DNA from: Devosia algicola
GTDB taxonomy: Bacteria; Pseudomonadota; Alphaproteobacteria; Rhizobiales; Devosiaceae
Length of the DNA stretch: 64,000 nt
Direction: 5' to 3'
Assembly: GCF_028816455.1 (NCBI RefSeq)
Contig: NZ_CP118246.1
Coordinates: forward strand, 3,114,501-3,178,500
Positions 9,904-19,533 of the stretch are shown here, in pieces. The translations under genes were made by a program, and so were the position numbers. Below the pieces are notes generated by a model, which had not been told where the DNA came from, ran no database searches, and worked only from the letters and a program-made list of their open reading frames with translations. Every line of letters starts with the position of its first letter. Position 1 is the stretch's first letter.

Positions 9904-11121
9904 ATGCCTCGGGCCATCTTGTGCGTTCTCGATAGCGTGGGCATTGGCGGTGCGCCGGATGCGGCAAGCTATGGCGACGAGGGCGCCAATACATTGGGCC
10001 ATATTGCTGAGTATGCCGCCGCCGGCAAGGCTGATCGCGCTGGCCTGCGCGGTGGGCCACTATATCTGCCCAATATGGATGCCATCGGCCTGGGCGCCGC
10101 TCTGGGCCTGTCGAGCGGTACCGTGCCAGAAGGGTTTTCAGACAAGCCGAAGGGCGGACGGTTTGGCGTGGGCCGCGAAATATCCAAGGGCAAGGATACA
10201 CCATCGGGCCATTGGGAGATTGCCGGGGTACCGGTGCCGTTTGACTGGGGCTATTTCCCCCAGACCGAGCCAGCCTTTCCACCAAAACTCATCGACACGC
10301 TGGTGCGCGAAGCCGGATTGCCCGGCATTTTGGGCAACAAGCACGCCTCAGGCACCACTATTATTGCCGAACTGGGCCAGGAATCCATCCGCACCGGCAA
10401 GCCTATCTGCTACACCTCGATTGACAGTGTTTTCCAGATTGCCGCCCATGAAACCCATTTTGGTCTCGACCGGCTCTATGAGGTGTGTCAGAGCGCCTTT
10501 AAACTGACCAAGCCCTTGATGATTGGCCGCGTCATTGCCCGGCCGTTTGTTGGCGACGATCCCGAAAATTTCAAGCGCACCGGCAACCGGCGCGACTTTG
10601 CCATTGCCCCGCCCGAACCAACATTGCTTGACCGTGCCAAGGCCGCCGGGCGCCAGGTATTTGCCATCGGTAAGATTTCCGACATTTATGCCACCATGGG
10701 CGTGACCCACAAGCTCAAGGCAACTGGCAACATGGCGCTGTTTGACAAGACACTCGAGGCCCTGGAAATGGCGCCCGACGGCGCTTTCATCATGACCAAT
10801 TTTGTCGATTTCGACTCTGAATATGGCCATCGCCGCGACGTGCCGGGTTATGCTCATGCGCTCGAACAGTTCGACGCCAGGCTGCCGGAACTGATCGTGG
10901 CCATGCAGCCCGACGATTTGCTGGTGCTGACCGCCGACCACGGCAATGATCCAACCTGGCCCGGGAGCGATCACACCCGCGAACAGATACCAATTCTGAT
11001 GTTTTCCCCAGGCGTGACGCCTGGCGAGATTGGCATTCGCTCAACCTTCGCCGATATTGGAGAAAGTATCGCCCATTGGCTTGGCTTGCCGCCGGGCGCG
11101 CATGGCAAGAGTTTTCTCTAG
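9904..11121 (+). CDS. deoB: Phosphopentomutase
   Basis: Metal-dependent mutase of the alkaline-phosphatase superfamily, 405 residues, interconverting (deoxy)ribose-1-P and -5-P and so linking the phosphorylases to DeoC. The first metal aspartate is in [11 protein letters not shown], the phosphorylated threonine region in [11 protein letters not shown], and C-terminal metal ligands in [18 protein letters not shown]. The frame is intact. Position between deoA and upp fits a single nucleoside-salvage operon. Confidence 0.95.
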   Translation: MPRAILCVLDSVGIGGAPDAASYGDEGANTLGHIAEYAAAGKADRAGLRGGPLYLPNMDAIGLGAALGLSSGTVPEGFSDKPKGGRFGVGREISKGKDTPSGHWEIAGVPVPFDWGYFPQTEPAFPPKLIDTLVREAGLPGILGNKHASGTTIIAELGQESIRTGKPICYTSIDSVFQIAAHETHFGLDRLYEVCQSAFKLTKPLMIGRVIARPFVGDDPENFKRTGNRRDFAIAPPEPTLLDRAKAAGRQVFAIGKISDIYATMGVTHKLKATGNMALFDKTLEALEMAPDGAFIMTNFVDFDSEYGHRRDVPGYAHALEQFDARLPELIVAMQPDDLLVLTADHGNDPTWPGSDHTREQIPILMFSPGVTPGEIGIRSTFADIGESIAHWLGLPPGAHGKSFL

Positions 11122-11136
11122 AATGAAGATGATCCA

Positions 11137-11766
11137 ATGAACAATGTTACGGTCGTCGATCACCCGCTGATCCAGCACAAGCTGACCATCATGCGCAACA
11201 AGGAAACCTCGATCGCCGGGTTCCGCCGCCTGCTGCGCGAGATCGCCCATCTGCTTTGTTATGAGGTGACACGCGACCTCGAATTGGAAATGATCCCGAT
11301 TGAAACGCCGATGTCCGAAATGATGGCGCCAGCCATCAAGGGCAAGAAACTGGTCTTTGCCTCGATCCTGCGCGCCGGCAACGGGCTGCTCGAGGGCATG
11401 CTCGATCTGGTGCCTGCCGCCCGCGTTGCCCATATCGGCATGTATCGCGACCACGCGACGCTGGAGCCGGTTGAATATTATTTCAAGGCCCCGTCCAACC
11501 TGCAGGACCGGTTGATCATTGTAGTCGATCCGATGCTGGCAACGGCCAATTCGGCGACCGCCGCCATCGACAAGCTCAAGGAGCGCGGTGCCAACAATAT
11601 CCGCTTTCTGTGCTTGTTGGCGGCACCTGAAGGGGTGGCACGGTTCACCGAGGCGCATCCGGACGTCCCGGTTTTTACCGCCTCGATCGATAGCCATCTC
11701 AATGAGCTCGGCTATATCATGCCCGGGCTCGGCGATGCTGGTGACCGGATGTATGGCACCAAATAA
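11137..11766 (+). CDS. upp: Uracil phosphoribosyltransferase
   Basis: Converts uracil and PRPP to UMP, salvaging the base freed by the operon's phosphorylases. 209 residues, the usual length. Seen: [12 protein letters not shown], and the PRPP loop [11 protein letters not shown], where most family members have DPMLATG; the Gly-to-Ala change is mild but worth noting. C-terminal uracil-site region [12 protein letters not shown] is standard. It is the last gene of the plus-strand operon; no T-run hairpin is visible before the convergent HAD gene. Confidence 0.95.
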   Translation: MNNVTVVDHPLIQHKLTIMRNKETSIAGFRRLLREIAHLLCYEVTRDLELEMIPIETPMSEMMAPAIKGKKLVFASILRAGNGLLEGMLDLVPAARVAHIGMYRDHATLEPVEYYFKAPSNLQDRLIIVVDPMLATANSATAAIDKLKERGANNIRFLCLLAAPEGVARFTEAHPDVPVFTASIDSHLNELGYIMPGLGDAGDRMYGTK

Positions 11767-11796
11767 CGCTAAACAATCGTCATACGCTAGAGGCTG

Positions 11797-12417
11797 CTAT
11801 TTACTGGTAAGCGGCAAACCGAAGCCGATAAGCTCCTTGCGCGCCTGCTCCGGCGAGGTGAAGTGAATGGCGTTCATGCCATATTTGCGCGCAGCAATCA
11901 CATTGGGCTCGCTGTCGTCAATAAATACGCAGCTTTCCGGGGCCAAGCCGTAGCGCTCGCAAAAGACGCGGTAAAGCCGGGTGTCAGGCTTGACCAGCCC
12001 TTCGAGGCCAGAAACGATCACGCCATCGAACTTTTCGAGAAACGGCCATTCGCCGAGGCATGACACCCATTTTTCCCAGGAAAAATTGGTGATGGCGAAT
12101 GTGGGGACTTCCTGTTCGATCAGTTCGTCATGTATGTCGACAGTGCCCTGGATCAGGCCGCTGAACGTCTCCTTCCAGCGCAGATCATAGGCCTGTATTT
12201 CGCGCCAGTAACGTGGAAATCGAGAGATCAGCTTGGCCACGCCCTCTGCATAGATTTCACCCGCATCAAATTCCAGGTTCCAGTCGGGGGTACAGACATT
12301 GTCGGCAAACCAGCGCGCTTCCTCTTCGGTTTCGAACAGTTTTCGAAACAGATACAGAGGGTTCCAGTCGACAAAAACATTGCCGATGTCAAAGACTGGG
12401 ATCAGGGATTCGCTCAT
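11797..12417 (-). CDS. HAD-superfamily hydrolase (YihX/subfamily IA type)
   Basis: Phosphatase-like protein of 206 residues. Motif I is VFDIGNVFVDW, with the nucleophile Asp followed by Gly at +2 instead of the acid Asp, as in the YihX/epoxide-hydrolase-N-like branch. Motif II ITNFS, motif III lysine LVKPDTRLY and motif IV FIDDSEPN are present; a helical cap lies between residues 15 and 90. Substrate is unknown; sugar phosphates are typical for relatives. Monocistronic, convergent with upp. Confidence 0.85.
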   Translation of the reverse strand: MSESLIPVFDIGNVFVDWNPLYLFRKLFETEEEARWFADNVCTPDWNLEFDAGEIYAEGVAKLISRFPRYWREIQAYDLRWKETFSGLIQGTVDIHDELIEQEVPTFAITNFSWEKWVSCLGEWPFLEKFDGVIVSGLEGLVKPDTRLYRVFCERYGLAPESCVFIDDSEPNVIAARKYGMNAIHFTSPEQARKELIGFGLPLTSK

Positions 12418-12483
12418 GGGTGCACCACCGTTGGACTGACCCGGCTATGGCACAGCCATTCTCAGGGCGCAAGCGTGCCGACC

Positions 12484-13065
12484 CTAGGGCACAAGGTCAA
12501 TGTCGGTTTCAAACCGTGGCAGATAGAAATTCTCGCGATAGAGCGGAATTGTACCATTATAGACGATGTTGAACGAGGGCACGAAACTATAGAAGGTTTC
12601 GGACACGATCACCGATTCCCCCAGCGAAATATCGGTAATCGCGCTGGGCAGGTCATAGGGCTGATTGACGGTATGTGCGCGACCGCCCGATGACATCGTG
12701 CTGTTCTGGTATTGACGGCTCCACAACACTTTTGTCGTGCCATCATTATTGACCCGAACCGAGGTTACAACCTGCACAAGACTCACCGTTGAGAACGGCA
12801 CCATGATCCCTTCGGCTGCCTCAAAGTAATTGGTGAGGCTGGCAACCGGAATTTTTTCATTGGAACGGGCCACCAGATCGCCCAGCGTGCCGGTAATCGT
12901 CTGCACGCGTCGGTCAGTGGTAATCAGTGAACTGGCCTCGACGCCACCGATATAAACCAGCAGCATCACCGGCAGGATCAATGCAAACTCGACCGCAGCC
13001 ACTGCTTCGCTGGCCTCGCGGAAGTTGCGAATTGCTGTTTGAAACCTGGTGCGAATACTAGCCAT
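12484..13065 (-). CDS. TadE/TadG-like minor pilin protein
   Basis: 193 residues with a short positively charged N-terminus and one transmembrane segment (AAVEFALILPVMLLVYIGG) containing the TadE-type glutamate, followed by an extracytoplasmic domain. This architecture is that of the TadE/TadF/TadG pseudopilins that assist Flp pilus assembly at the inner membrane. The start overlaps the stop of the upstream TadE gene (TGATG), so the two are coupled. It lies divergent to the main cpa cluster. Confidence 0.82.
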   Translation of the reverse strand: MASIRTRFQTAIRNFREASEAVAAVEFALILPVMLLVYIGGVEASSLITTDRRVQTITGTLGDLVARSNEKIPVASLTNYFEAAEGIMVPFSTVSLVQVVTSVRVNNDGTTKVLWSRQYQNSTMSSGGRAHTVNQPYDLPSAITDISLGESVIVSETFYSFVPSFNIVYNGTIPLYRENFYLPRFETDIDLVP

Positions 13066-13651
13066 CAGAACGGCTCATTTCTAAACACCCGCACCGTTGC
13101 CAGCAGCCGCGTACGGTCGGGCAGGTCGGCAAGGCTCAGACCGCCGCCAAAATCGAGTATAATCGGCCATTTGTAATAGACCTGCACCATGATCGTGCTC
13201 GAGCCTGCGCCGGGCACATAGGAGTCGGGTGTCGTCCATGTGCAGTTGGAGGTGCAGGCGGTATTGACCGGCGGTGTAACCACAGCCGAGGAAAAGTCGC
13301 TGATGGTGCTGACCCTGATATTGAGCCTGGCTGCAATCGAAAAGGCCATAAAGGCTCGCTGCAGATCAGATTGCGAAAATCCGCAACATTGAACGTTGCG
13401 TTGACCGCTTGGCCAGTCCGGATCTGACGGCTGGCATCGCTGACCGCGCTATCAAGCATCTGGCCGGACAGAAATACCAGCGATGTCTCGAGGATGGCGC
13501 CCATGATGGCGAAAAACGGCAATGCGAGAATACCGAACTCGATTGCCGCCGCGCCGCGCGTGTCGCGCACAAAGGAGCGGCGAACCAGTCTCGCAAACAC
13601 GCCTCGCCGCGCTGATGACAGTGACTTGACCATGGACCTCGCCCAATTCAT
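13065..13651 (-). CDS. tadE: TadE-like pilus assembly protein (two frameshifts as given)
   Basis: Pseudopilin-like protein, 194 residues when repaired. The N-terminus has the TadE signature: basic leader, then GAAAIEFGILALPFFAIMG as membrane segment with conserved Glu. The frame breaks near 13350. Removing one base from each of two sites, AGGCTC 13352-13357 and GAGCCT 13323-13328, gives ICSELYGLFDCSQLNIRV, which matches the cysteine-containing central region of TadE proteins and joins the two halves. A single-base insertion would join the halves too, but with a poorer product. Start could also be the internal Met 13633. Coupled to the downstream minor pilin gene. Confidence 0.82.
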
Positions 13652-13747
13652 CAGGCAAATCTAGTCGGACATGGCTAAGTAAATCTTATGAAATGCCCCC
13701 GCCACAATGCATTCGCAATTGTGGTAAACAGGGGCTTAACGCAGCAA

Positions 13748-14197
13748 CTAGTTTGCGGCGCTGCTGACCATGTTGGAGCCGGAGATGCTATTGGCCAGAT
13801 AGGCGGGGTCATCGCCAAGCATGATCGTAGGCTGGCATACAGGCGCACACGACAAGCTAGAACGCTGCAAGCCTTGATAAACGGTCATGGTGCCAGCCTG
13901 CTTTTGAACCACCTCAATCAAGGTGTCCGCAATCGGATTGCCGATGCTGTCAAGTACGATCAGATTGGTCTGCCCATAACTCTTGCCTGTCAGGATCAGT
14001 GTTTGCGGATCCTGTATGGTAACGTCTGCGACAGCAGGATTGCCAACGATGACAGTCGCAGCCGGTGCATTGATCCGCAACACCCGCGCCATATTGGCAT
14101 TGACGCTGATCGGGGCGCCCTGTTCTGCCATGGTGGCCACGGGATTGACCAGACTCATCATAATGGTGGCAGCGGCTATAGCTATGAAACGCGACAT
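13748..14197 (-). CDS. Stand-alone pilus-assembly N-domain protein (CpaC/RcpA N-terminal-like)
   Basis: 149-residue exported protein. It has a signal peptide (MSRFIAIAAATIMMSL..., probable cleavage after VATMA) and one domain resembling the N-terminal domain of type II/III and Tad secretins: RVLRINAPAATVIVGNPAVA followed by ILTGKSYGQTNLIVLD. The secretin barrel is absent; two cysteines (SCAPVC) near the C-terminus may form a disulfide. An upstream Met (14272) is in frame, but the signal peptide and a GAGG upstream favour 14197. Probably periplasmic partner of CpaC; inferred from fold and position. Confidence 0.78.
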   Translation of the reverse strand: MSRFIAIAAATIMMSLVNPVATMAEQGAPISVNANMARVLRINAPAATVIVGNPAVADVTIQDPQTLILTGKSYGQTNLIVLDSIGNPIADTLIEVVQKQAGTMTVYQGLQRSSLSCAPVCQPTIMLGDDPAYLANSISGSNMVSSAAN

Positions 14198-14422
14198 GAT
14201 TGGGCCTCGACGAACTGAATGGGCACCAATGACTTTCACTGATAATGGTGAACAATTGGCAAACATGATCAAAATAGTCTCGCCAAGTCATTGTTAAAGC
14301 AAATCGGGGGCAGACCGGAGGATATGCTGTCAACGCGGTAATTGTTGGGTGTTTCTATAATATTGAGGAGCCTTCTATGGGCGATCCCCTAGCTATTGCA
14401 CAGTCGATAAAATGCCACTTTT

Positions 14423-14450
14423 TTGATTAAGATATTGATATTCATATTTT
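14423..14450 (+). promoter_or_regulatory. Candidate promoter of the flp pilin gene
   Basis: The 390 bp between the divergent N-domain gene and flp contain a clearly AT-rich island (about 14390-14480). Within it TTGATT and TATTTT stand 16 bases apart as a possible -35/-10 pair. The match is modest and AT-rich DNA yields such pairs by chance. No other gene is apparent in this gap. Confidence 0.3.
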
Positions 14451-14555
14451 ATTTCATTTTGAATCAACGTCCGGAAGCGAACTCAATTAACGCAATTTCA
14501 AGAACTGCCCGATAACTTCAGCGCCAAGTTCGATGTGTGACGTGTCGAACGATGG

Positions 14556-14570
14556 CGTCACTTAATGACG
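14556..14570. promoter_or_regulatory. Short inverted repeat in the flp leader
   Basis: Perfect 5-bp arms CGTCA and TGACG around CTTAA, ending 6 bases before the AAGGAG ribosome site of flp. Its position would let a bound regulator, or the short RNA hairpin it makes, affect pilin translation. The arms are short, so chance is not excluded. Confidence 0.3.
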
Positions 14571-14588
14571 TGAGCAAGGAGTATGGGA

Positions 14589-14789
14589 ATGAAGATTATT
14601 GCAAGCTTTGCGCAGGACGAATCCGGCGCTACCGCAATCGAATATGGCCTGATCGCCGCTCTGATCGCTGTCGGCATCATCGCTGCAGCATCCGCGCTCG
14701 GTGGAAACCTGGGCAATCTGTTTAACGGTATTTCGAACCGTCTGGGTGGTGTTAGCGTTCCATCAGGGACCACGACAACCACGCCTTAA
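14589..14789 (+). CDS. flp: Flp-type IVb major pilin
   Basis: 66-residue prepilin. The prepilin peptidase site and Flp motif are in ESGATAIEYGLIAALIAVG, with the conserved Glu and Tyr, followed by a hydrophobic helix and a Ser/Thr-rich tail (PSGTTTTTP). Two ATGs exist; I choose the second because AAGGAG lies 7 bases upstream of it but only 1 base from the first (14583). It is processed by CpaA, the next gene, and assembled by the CpaB-TadC machinery. A hairpin follows the stop. Confidence 0.93.
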   Translation: MKIIASFAQDESGATAIEYGLIAALIAVGIIAAASALGGNLGNLFNGISNRLGGVSVPSGTTTTTP

Positions 14790-14811
14790 GCGATCAGTCA
14801 AATCTATGACC

Positions 14812-14840
14812 GAGGGGGAGCACCGCGCTCTCCCCTTTGT
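14812..14840 (+). terminator. Imperfect intrinsic terminator after flp
   Basis: GGGGGAGC - ACCGC - GCTCTCCCC followed by TTTGTTTT. One bulged T breaks the stem. Such a leaky terminator between the pilin and cpaA would give more pilin than machinery transcript, common in pilus operons; that consequence is inference. Confidence 0.55.
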
Positions 14841-14916
14841 TTTGCATATTGTTAACCGCTTTCGTCCAGATTGGACCGGCGCGAATTGCATTGTTGCCGG
14901 GTTCAAGGGGGATATT

Positions 14917-15486
14917 GTGTCCACGATAGCCATGTTGTTTTTTCCATTTGCCATGGCGCTGGCCGCATCCTCGGACCTGCTGACCATGAAGATATCCAAC
15001 AAGCTGGTGCTGGCGCTGGTTGCCGGATTCTTCGTGTCGGCGCTGATTATCATTCCTTTGAGTACAGCATTGAACGGTACTGGCGGAGATTTTAGGTCCT
15101 TCACGTTGGCATGGGTGACCAATATACCGCTTCAACAGGTCGCCATGCACATTGCGTGTGCCACTATTGTTCTGGTCGTGGCGTTTTGCATGTTTGCTCT
15201 GCGCTGGATCGGGGGAGGCGATGCCAAACTGGCTGCGGCCACGACCTTGTGGCTCGGCTTTGGACTCACCTTACCCTATCTTGTCTACGCTGGCTTACTC
15301 GGCGGCGGTCTGACATTGCTGATTCTGGCACTTCGTACCCTGCCGTTAAGCCCGCTACTGGCGCGTTTTGTCTGGCTCGAACGGCTCCATGATCGCAAGA
15401 GCGGCATTCCATATGGCATTGCCCTGGCGATTGCGGGCATGGTCACATATTCGGCCTCGCCAATTTTTCAGCAATTGACGGCCTGA
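14917..15486 (+). CDS. cpaA: Prepilin peptidase CpaA (TadV)
   Basis: Inner-membrane aspartyl peptidase (A24 family) that cleaves the Flp leader peptide. About 190 residues with roughly six hydrophobic segments. The two catalytic aspartates lie in ASSDLLTMKI and GGGDAKLAAA. I start at GTG 14917, which has AAGGGGGAT upstream; the same frame is open further 5' but that part lacks hydrophobic character and overlaps flp. Confidence 0.9.
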   Translation: MSTIAMLFFPFAMALAASSDLLTMKISNKLVLALVAGFFVSALIIIPLSTALNGTGGDFRSFTLAWVTNIPLQQVAMHIACATIVLVVAFCMFALRWIGGGDAKLAAATTLWLGFGLTLPYLVYAGLLGGGLTLLILALRTLPLSPLLARFVWLERLHDRKSGIPYGIALAIAGMVTYSASPIFQQLTA

Positions 15487-15525
15487 AATAACCGGTAAAT
15501 CGTTAGATCCGAATCGCGCAACAAT

Positions 15526-15555
15526 TTGACGCCAATCAAATTGTGCTCATATATT
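15526..15555 (+). promoter_or_regulatory. Predicted promoter of the cpaB-tadC operon
   Basis: TTGACG and TATATT with an 18-base spacer lie in the 290-bp gap between cpaA and cpaB, leaving a leader of about 210 bases. Two GTTAACC copies (near 15615 and 15637) sit in the leader. The -35/-10 match is good for a housekeeping sigma factor. Confidence 0.45.
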
Positions 15556-15775
15556 CTTTTTGTCGACGGCCAAGTCAGGCGCGATTTTCATTTCCAAATC
15601 GTTACACAGCTCGTTAACCGACTTTGCAAATCTCCGGTTAACCAAACTTTGACCCTTTTCCATCATAGTTTGAACAATGGAACTGGCGCGTCAGGACCGA
15701 ACAAGGTCCCGAACAGCTGCCCAGTTCGCGGTTCGGGTGCCCGGTACTGGCATTGTGACGCAGTGGAGTTGAGTG

Positions 15776-16699
15776 ATGAAACCGGCGCAGATCATATTAT
15801 TGTCCGTCGCAGTTCTGACTGGCGGTTTGGCATTTTTCTTATTGATGCGCGGTGGCGCACCGGCACCGCAGACGGTGGTAACCGAAGTGACACGGCAGGA
15901 AGCCAAGGTGCAGGTGCTGGTGGCAAGGGATACGATTGGCGTTGGCGAGCGCCTGACCAGGCAATCGGTCACCTGGCAGGATTGGCCCGCAGGGGCCGTT
16001 CGTCCCGAATATGTAACAAATGAAACAACACCCGACGCGCCCGATCAACTCACCGACACGGTTGCACGCTTTGAATTCTTTCCTGGTGAGCCCATTCGCG
16101 AGGCCAAACTGGTACGCACCGATCAGGGGTATCTGTCGGCGGTGTTGAGCAAGGGCATGCGCGGCGTTTCGGTGCCGGTAGACGCCGCCTCAAGCGCCGG
16201 CGGGTTTATCGTCCCCAATGATCATGTCGATGTTTTGTTGACTCGCCTGACCTCGGGCGGTCAGACCTCCGAAGCTGTTTTGACCAATGTACGAATCCTC
16301 GCGATCGGTAAGCGTTTAGGCGAGGTGGGCGCTACAGCCGGCGAGGCAGAAACAACCCCCGACGGTGGACCCCAGGCGCAGGTCTTTGATGACAAGACCA
16401 TTGCGACGCTCGAACTCGATCCCTCGCAGGCCGAAACCCTGATGAACGCCAAATCGCAGGGTTCCCTGTCGCTGACATTGCGCTCGATCGCCGACTTCAA
16501 TGACAATAGTGCGGTTCGAACCAATTCCTCGCAGGCTGTGCGGATGGTTCGCTATGGCAGGCAGTCAAGCGTGATGTCGGCCAGCGCAGCGCCGTCCGAC
16601 CTCGTCCAGCCCCCAACAATCAACCCGACGCCGCCAGATATCGGCGTGCCACCAGTGACCTCAGCGGCACCTGTCCTGCCCGAAATCGTGGTGCAGTGA
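15776..16699 (+). CDS. cpaB: Flp pilus assembly protein CpaB (RcpC)
   Basis: Periplasmic protein of about 307 residues, anchored by an N-terminal hydrophobic helix (IILLSVAVLTGGLAFFLLM). A SAF-like domain follows (VLVARDTIGVGERLTRQSV) and an RcpC-type domain (GMRGVSVPVDAASSAGGFI, NDHVDVLLT); the C-terminus is Pro-rich. Start ATG has GGAG 7 bases upstream; a GTG three bases earlier is less likely. CpaB works with the CpaC secretin. Confidence 0.9.
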   Translation: MKPAQIILLSVAVLTGGLAFFLLMRGGAPAPQTVVTEVTRQEAKVQVLVARDTIGVGERLTRQSVTWQDWPAGAVRPEYVTNETTPDAPDQLTDTVARFEFFPGEPIREAKLVRTDQGYLSAVLSKGMRGVSVPVDAASSAGGFIVPNDHVDVLLTRLTSGGQTSEAVLTNVRILAIGKRLGEVGATAGEAETTPDGGPQAQVFDDKTIATLELDPSQAETLMNAKSQGSLSLTLRSIADFNDNSAVRTNSSQAVRMVRYGRQSSVMSASAAPSDLVQPPTINPTPPDIGVPPVTSAAPVLPEIVVQ

Positions 16700-16716
16700 T
16701 GAGTGAGGAGAACGCC

Positions 16717-18118
16717 ATGTCCAAGTCAGCCCGTTTTACACCAGTGCCTGCCCGCTCAGTCATTACCGCAATGCTCCTGGGCGCAACGCTTGCCCTGGCG
16801 CCGATGGTCGCGTCGCCCGTTCTGGCCCAGTCTCAACTAACCATTTCGTCCAACCAGTATGGCATAACCCAGAACGTTGATCTGACGCTCAACAAGTCGA
16901 TGATTGTCGATCTGCCCGGTAATGTCAGCGAAGTGGTTGTTTCCCAACCAGGCGTTGCCGGGGCCATTATGCGCACCTCGCGCCGCGCTATCATTCAGGG
17001 CGTTGGCGGCGGCGAGACCAATATCCTGTTTCTCGATGCCTCCGGGCGTACCATCTCGGTGCTCGAACTCAAGGTTATCAAGGAGCGATCCCAGGTAGGC
17101 GCAGCGCTGGAAGCAGCGTTGGCGCGTATTATTCCCAATTCCAACATCACCGTTGAGTCGGTCACCCTCGGCGACAACACAAATCGCGTCGTGCTCACTG
17201 GCTCGGTACGTTCCGCCGAAGATCGCGATCGCGCCGACGCCGTTGCTGTACAGTTTGCGGGTGATTCTAAAAATGTCGCCAACATTCTCGACGTCAACGG
17301 CCCGCAGCAGGTGATGCTGCAGGTCACCGTGTCCGAAGTGAAACGGACGGTGGCCAAGCAGCTGGGCGTCAATCTGTCCGGCTCGCTCTCGATCGGCTCC
17401 GCCAATTTTGGCTTCAACAACACCATGTCTGCCTCGACCAACAATATGGTCAGCGGCGCCTTTACTGGCGGTGGTTTGCAGATCAATGCCGCCATTACCG
17501 CGCTTGAAGACCGCAATGCGCTGCGGGTGCTGGCGAAGCCGACGCTCACGGCCATTTCCGGCCAGCCTGCCGAGTTCAAGGCTGGCGGCGAGTTCCCGAT
17601 CCCCGTGTCGGATGGCAACGGCGGCACCACGGTCCAATACAAGGACTATGGCGTCAAACTCAACTTTACCCCCACGGTTCGCTCCAATGGCACAATCGGG
17701 CTGGTGATCGACACCGGTGTGTCCGAACTGCAGGCCGGCAGCTTCACCCTGACCAGCCGCAACACCAAGACCTCGGTCGAGATCCGTCCCGGCGATACGC
17801 TGGCGATCGGCGGTCTGCTGCAAAGCAATGTCGGCCAGCAGATCAAGCAATTGCCCGGTCTGGGCAACATCCCGATCCTTGGCGCACTGTTCCGCTCTCG
17901 TGAGTATAATGACGACCAGACCGAATTGGTCATTCTGGTCACCCCCTATCTGGCTCAACCCAGGCTCCGTGGCGGTGCCACTGCCCACCGATCGTAGTGT
18001 GGTGGCGGGCGATGCCGAGGCCATCTTCCTGGGCAATATGGAAACCATGTATGGCGTTGGTCACAGCGGCGGTATGCGCGGTGGCTTCAAGGGCTCCGTC
18101 GGTTTTGTGCTTGATTGA
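16717..18118 (+). CDS. cpaC: Flp pilus secretin CpaC (RcpA), frameshifted near the 3' end as given
   Basis: Outer-membrane secretin forming the pilus channel. About 466 residues after repair: signal peptide (ends ...ASPVLAQ), N-domain (DLPGNVSEVVVSQPGVA), BON-like VVLTGSVRS, and secretin core (VLAKPTLTAISGQPAEF, GGLLQSNVGQQIKQLPGLG). As given it stops at 17997 after TPYLAQP. Removing one base from AGGCTC 17962-17967 continues it as SSVAVPLPTDRSVVAGDAEA to the family-typical GSVGFVLD end. Start ATG has GAGGAG 6 bases upstream. cpaE follows directly; a cpaD gene, usual between them, is absent. Confidence 0.9.
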
Positions 18119-18196
18119 TTGTAGTCGGGGCGGCGCGCTGCCCCGAAATTTGAGTGAGTTCGCGTCGCTCCGGCGGCAATTTGGAGACTTGGTTCG

Positions 18197-19468
18197 ATGA
18201 GCTTTTTGACCCCTGAGCCCGGTAAGGCAGAAGATCCAGCAGCCGATATCGCTGGCGGCGCCCGGTTGATCCCGCGCATAACCATCCAGGCCTTCTGCGA
18301 GAATTCTCAAACCGCCCAATTGGTCGAGAGTGCCATCCACGATCGCCGGATGTCCAAGGTTGCCCTGACCACGCATAATGGCGGGCTGGACGGGGCCGTC
18401 GAGACCTATAAGTCCAACCCCACGCCCAACCTGATAATGGTGGAAACAACGTTGCCGCCGGCCGAGATTCCCGAGGCGTTGGGGCAATTGGCCGAAGTGT
18501 GCGACGCCACCACAAAATTGATCGTCCTCGGCCATGTCAACGACGTCGTGCTTTACCGCGAGCTGATCAAATTCGGTGTCTCCGAATATATTGTTCTGCC
18601 CACCAGCGCTCAGTCCATTGTGTCAGCGATCACCGAAATCTTTGCCTCTTCAAACTCGGCGCCCATCGGGCGCACTGTCGGCTTCATTTCTGCCAAGGGC
18701 GGCGCAGGTTCCTCCACAGTTGCGCACAATGTCGCCTGGGCGGTTGCCCAGTCCTTGCGCCAGGACGCCCTTATTCTGGATATGGATCTGGCATTCGGCA
18801 CCGCGGGACTGAATTTCAATCAGGATCCACCCCACGGGATCGCCGATGCCGTTCTGGCCAATCAAAAGGTCGATCAGGTGATGCTGGACCGGTTGATGTC
18901 AAAAGCCGCAAACCACATCAACTTGTTGACCGCGCCGATCACGCTCGATCAAACCTATGATTTCGAGGAACGCCAGTTCGAGCAGATCATCGAAATGAGT
19001 CAGGCGAGCATGCCGGTCGTGGTTCTCGATATTCCGCACGCCTGGAATGCCTGGGTGCGCCAAACCCTTGCCACCATTGATGAGGTGGTGATCGTGGCCG
19101 AGCCCGATCTGGCCAATTTGCGCAATGCCAAGACCATGGCCGATACCATCAAGGCGCTGCGCCCCAGCGAAACCGCGCCCCTGTTGGTGATCAACAAGCT
19201 GAGTATGCCGCGGCGTCCAGAAATTGCCGCTGCCGAGTTCGCCAGTTCTGTTGAGTGCCACCTCCTGGGCCAAATTCCCTTTGATGCGGCCCTGTTCGGT
19301 ACCGCGGCCAACAATGGACAGATGATCGCCGAGGTCGCCGCCAACAACAAGATCAACGAAATTTATCGCAATATCGGTATGCATGTCACGGGTCGTCAGG
19401 CGCCGGCAACCACTGGCAAGGTGGGTAGTCTGATGAAGCTGCCCGGATTTATGAAAAAGCGTGCCTGA
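18197..19468 (+). CDS. cpaE: Pilus assembly ATPase-like protein CpaE (TadZ)
   Basis: 423 residues. An N-terminal receiver-like domain (about residues 20-150) lacks an obvious phosphoacceptor, and a ParA/MinD-type domain follows with deviant Walker A SAKGGAGSSTVAHN. TadZ proteins localise the Tad machine at the pole or membrane. The frame is intact. It sits between cpaC and cpaF as usual, apart from the missing cpaD. Confidence 0.9.
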   Translation: MSFLTPEPGKAEDPAADIAGGARLIPRITIQAFCENSQTAQLVESAIHDRRMSKVALTTHNGGLDGAVETYKSNPTPNLIMVETTLPPAEIPEALGQLAEVCDATTKLIVLGHVNDVVLYRELIKFGVSEYIVLPTSAQSIVSAITEIFASSNSAPIGRTVGFISAKGGAGSSTVAHNVAWAVAQSLRQDALILDMDLAFGTAGLNFNQDPPHGIADAVLANQKVDQVMLDRLMSKAANHINLLTAPITLDQTYDFEERQFEQIIEMSQASMPVVVLDIPHAWNAWVRQTLATIDEVVIVAEPDLANLRNAKTMADTIKALRPSETAPLLVINKLSMPRRPEIAAAEFASSVECHLLGQIPFDAALFGTAANNGQMIAEVAANNKINEIYRNIGMHVTGRQAPATTGKVGSLMKLPGFMKKRA

Positions 19469-19533
19469 TCCAATCCCTGGGGCCGCCCGGCAACAAGATC
19501 GGGCCGGAACCAGACTGAAACGGTAGGAAGTCC

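Noticed and set aside
14378-14431. 17-codon reading frame behind GAGGAG in the flp upstream region
   Set aside because: Ribosome-site spacing is fair, but the peptide is very short and lies in the AT-rich promoter zone; not enough to call a gene.
16837-18048. 403-residue minus-strand frame opposite cpaC
   Set aside because: Shadow of the secretin gene; the plus-strand protein has clear domains, this one has none.
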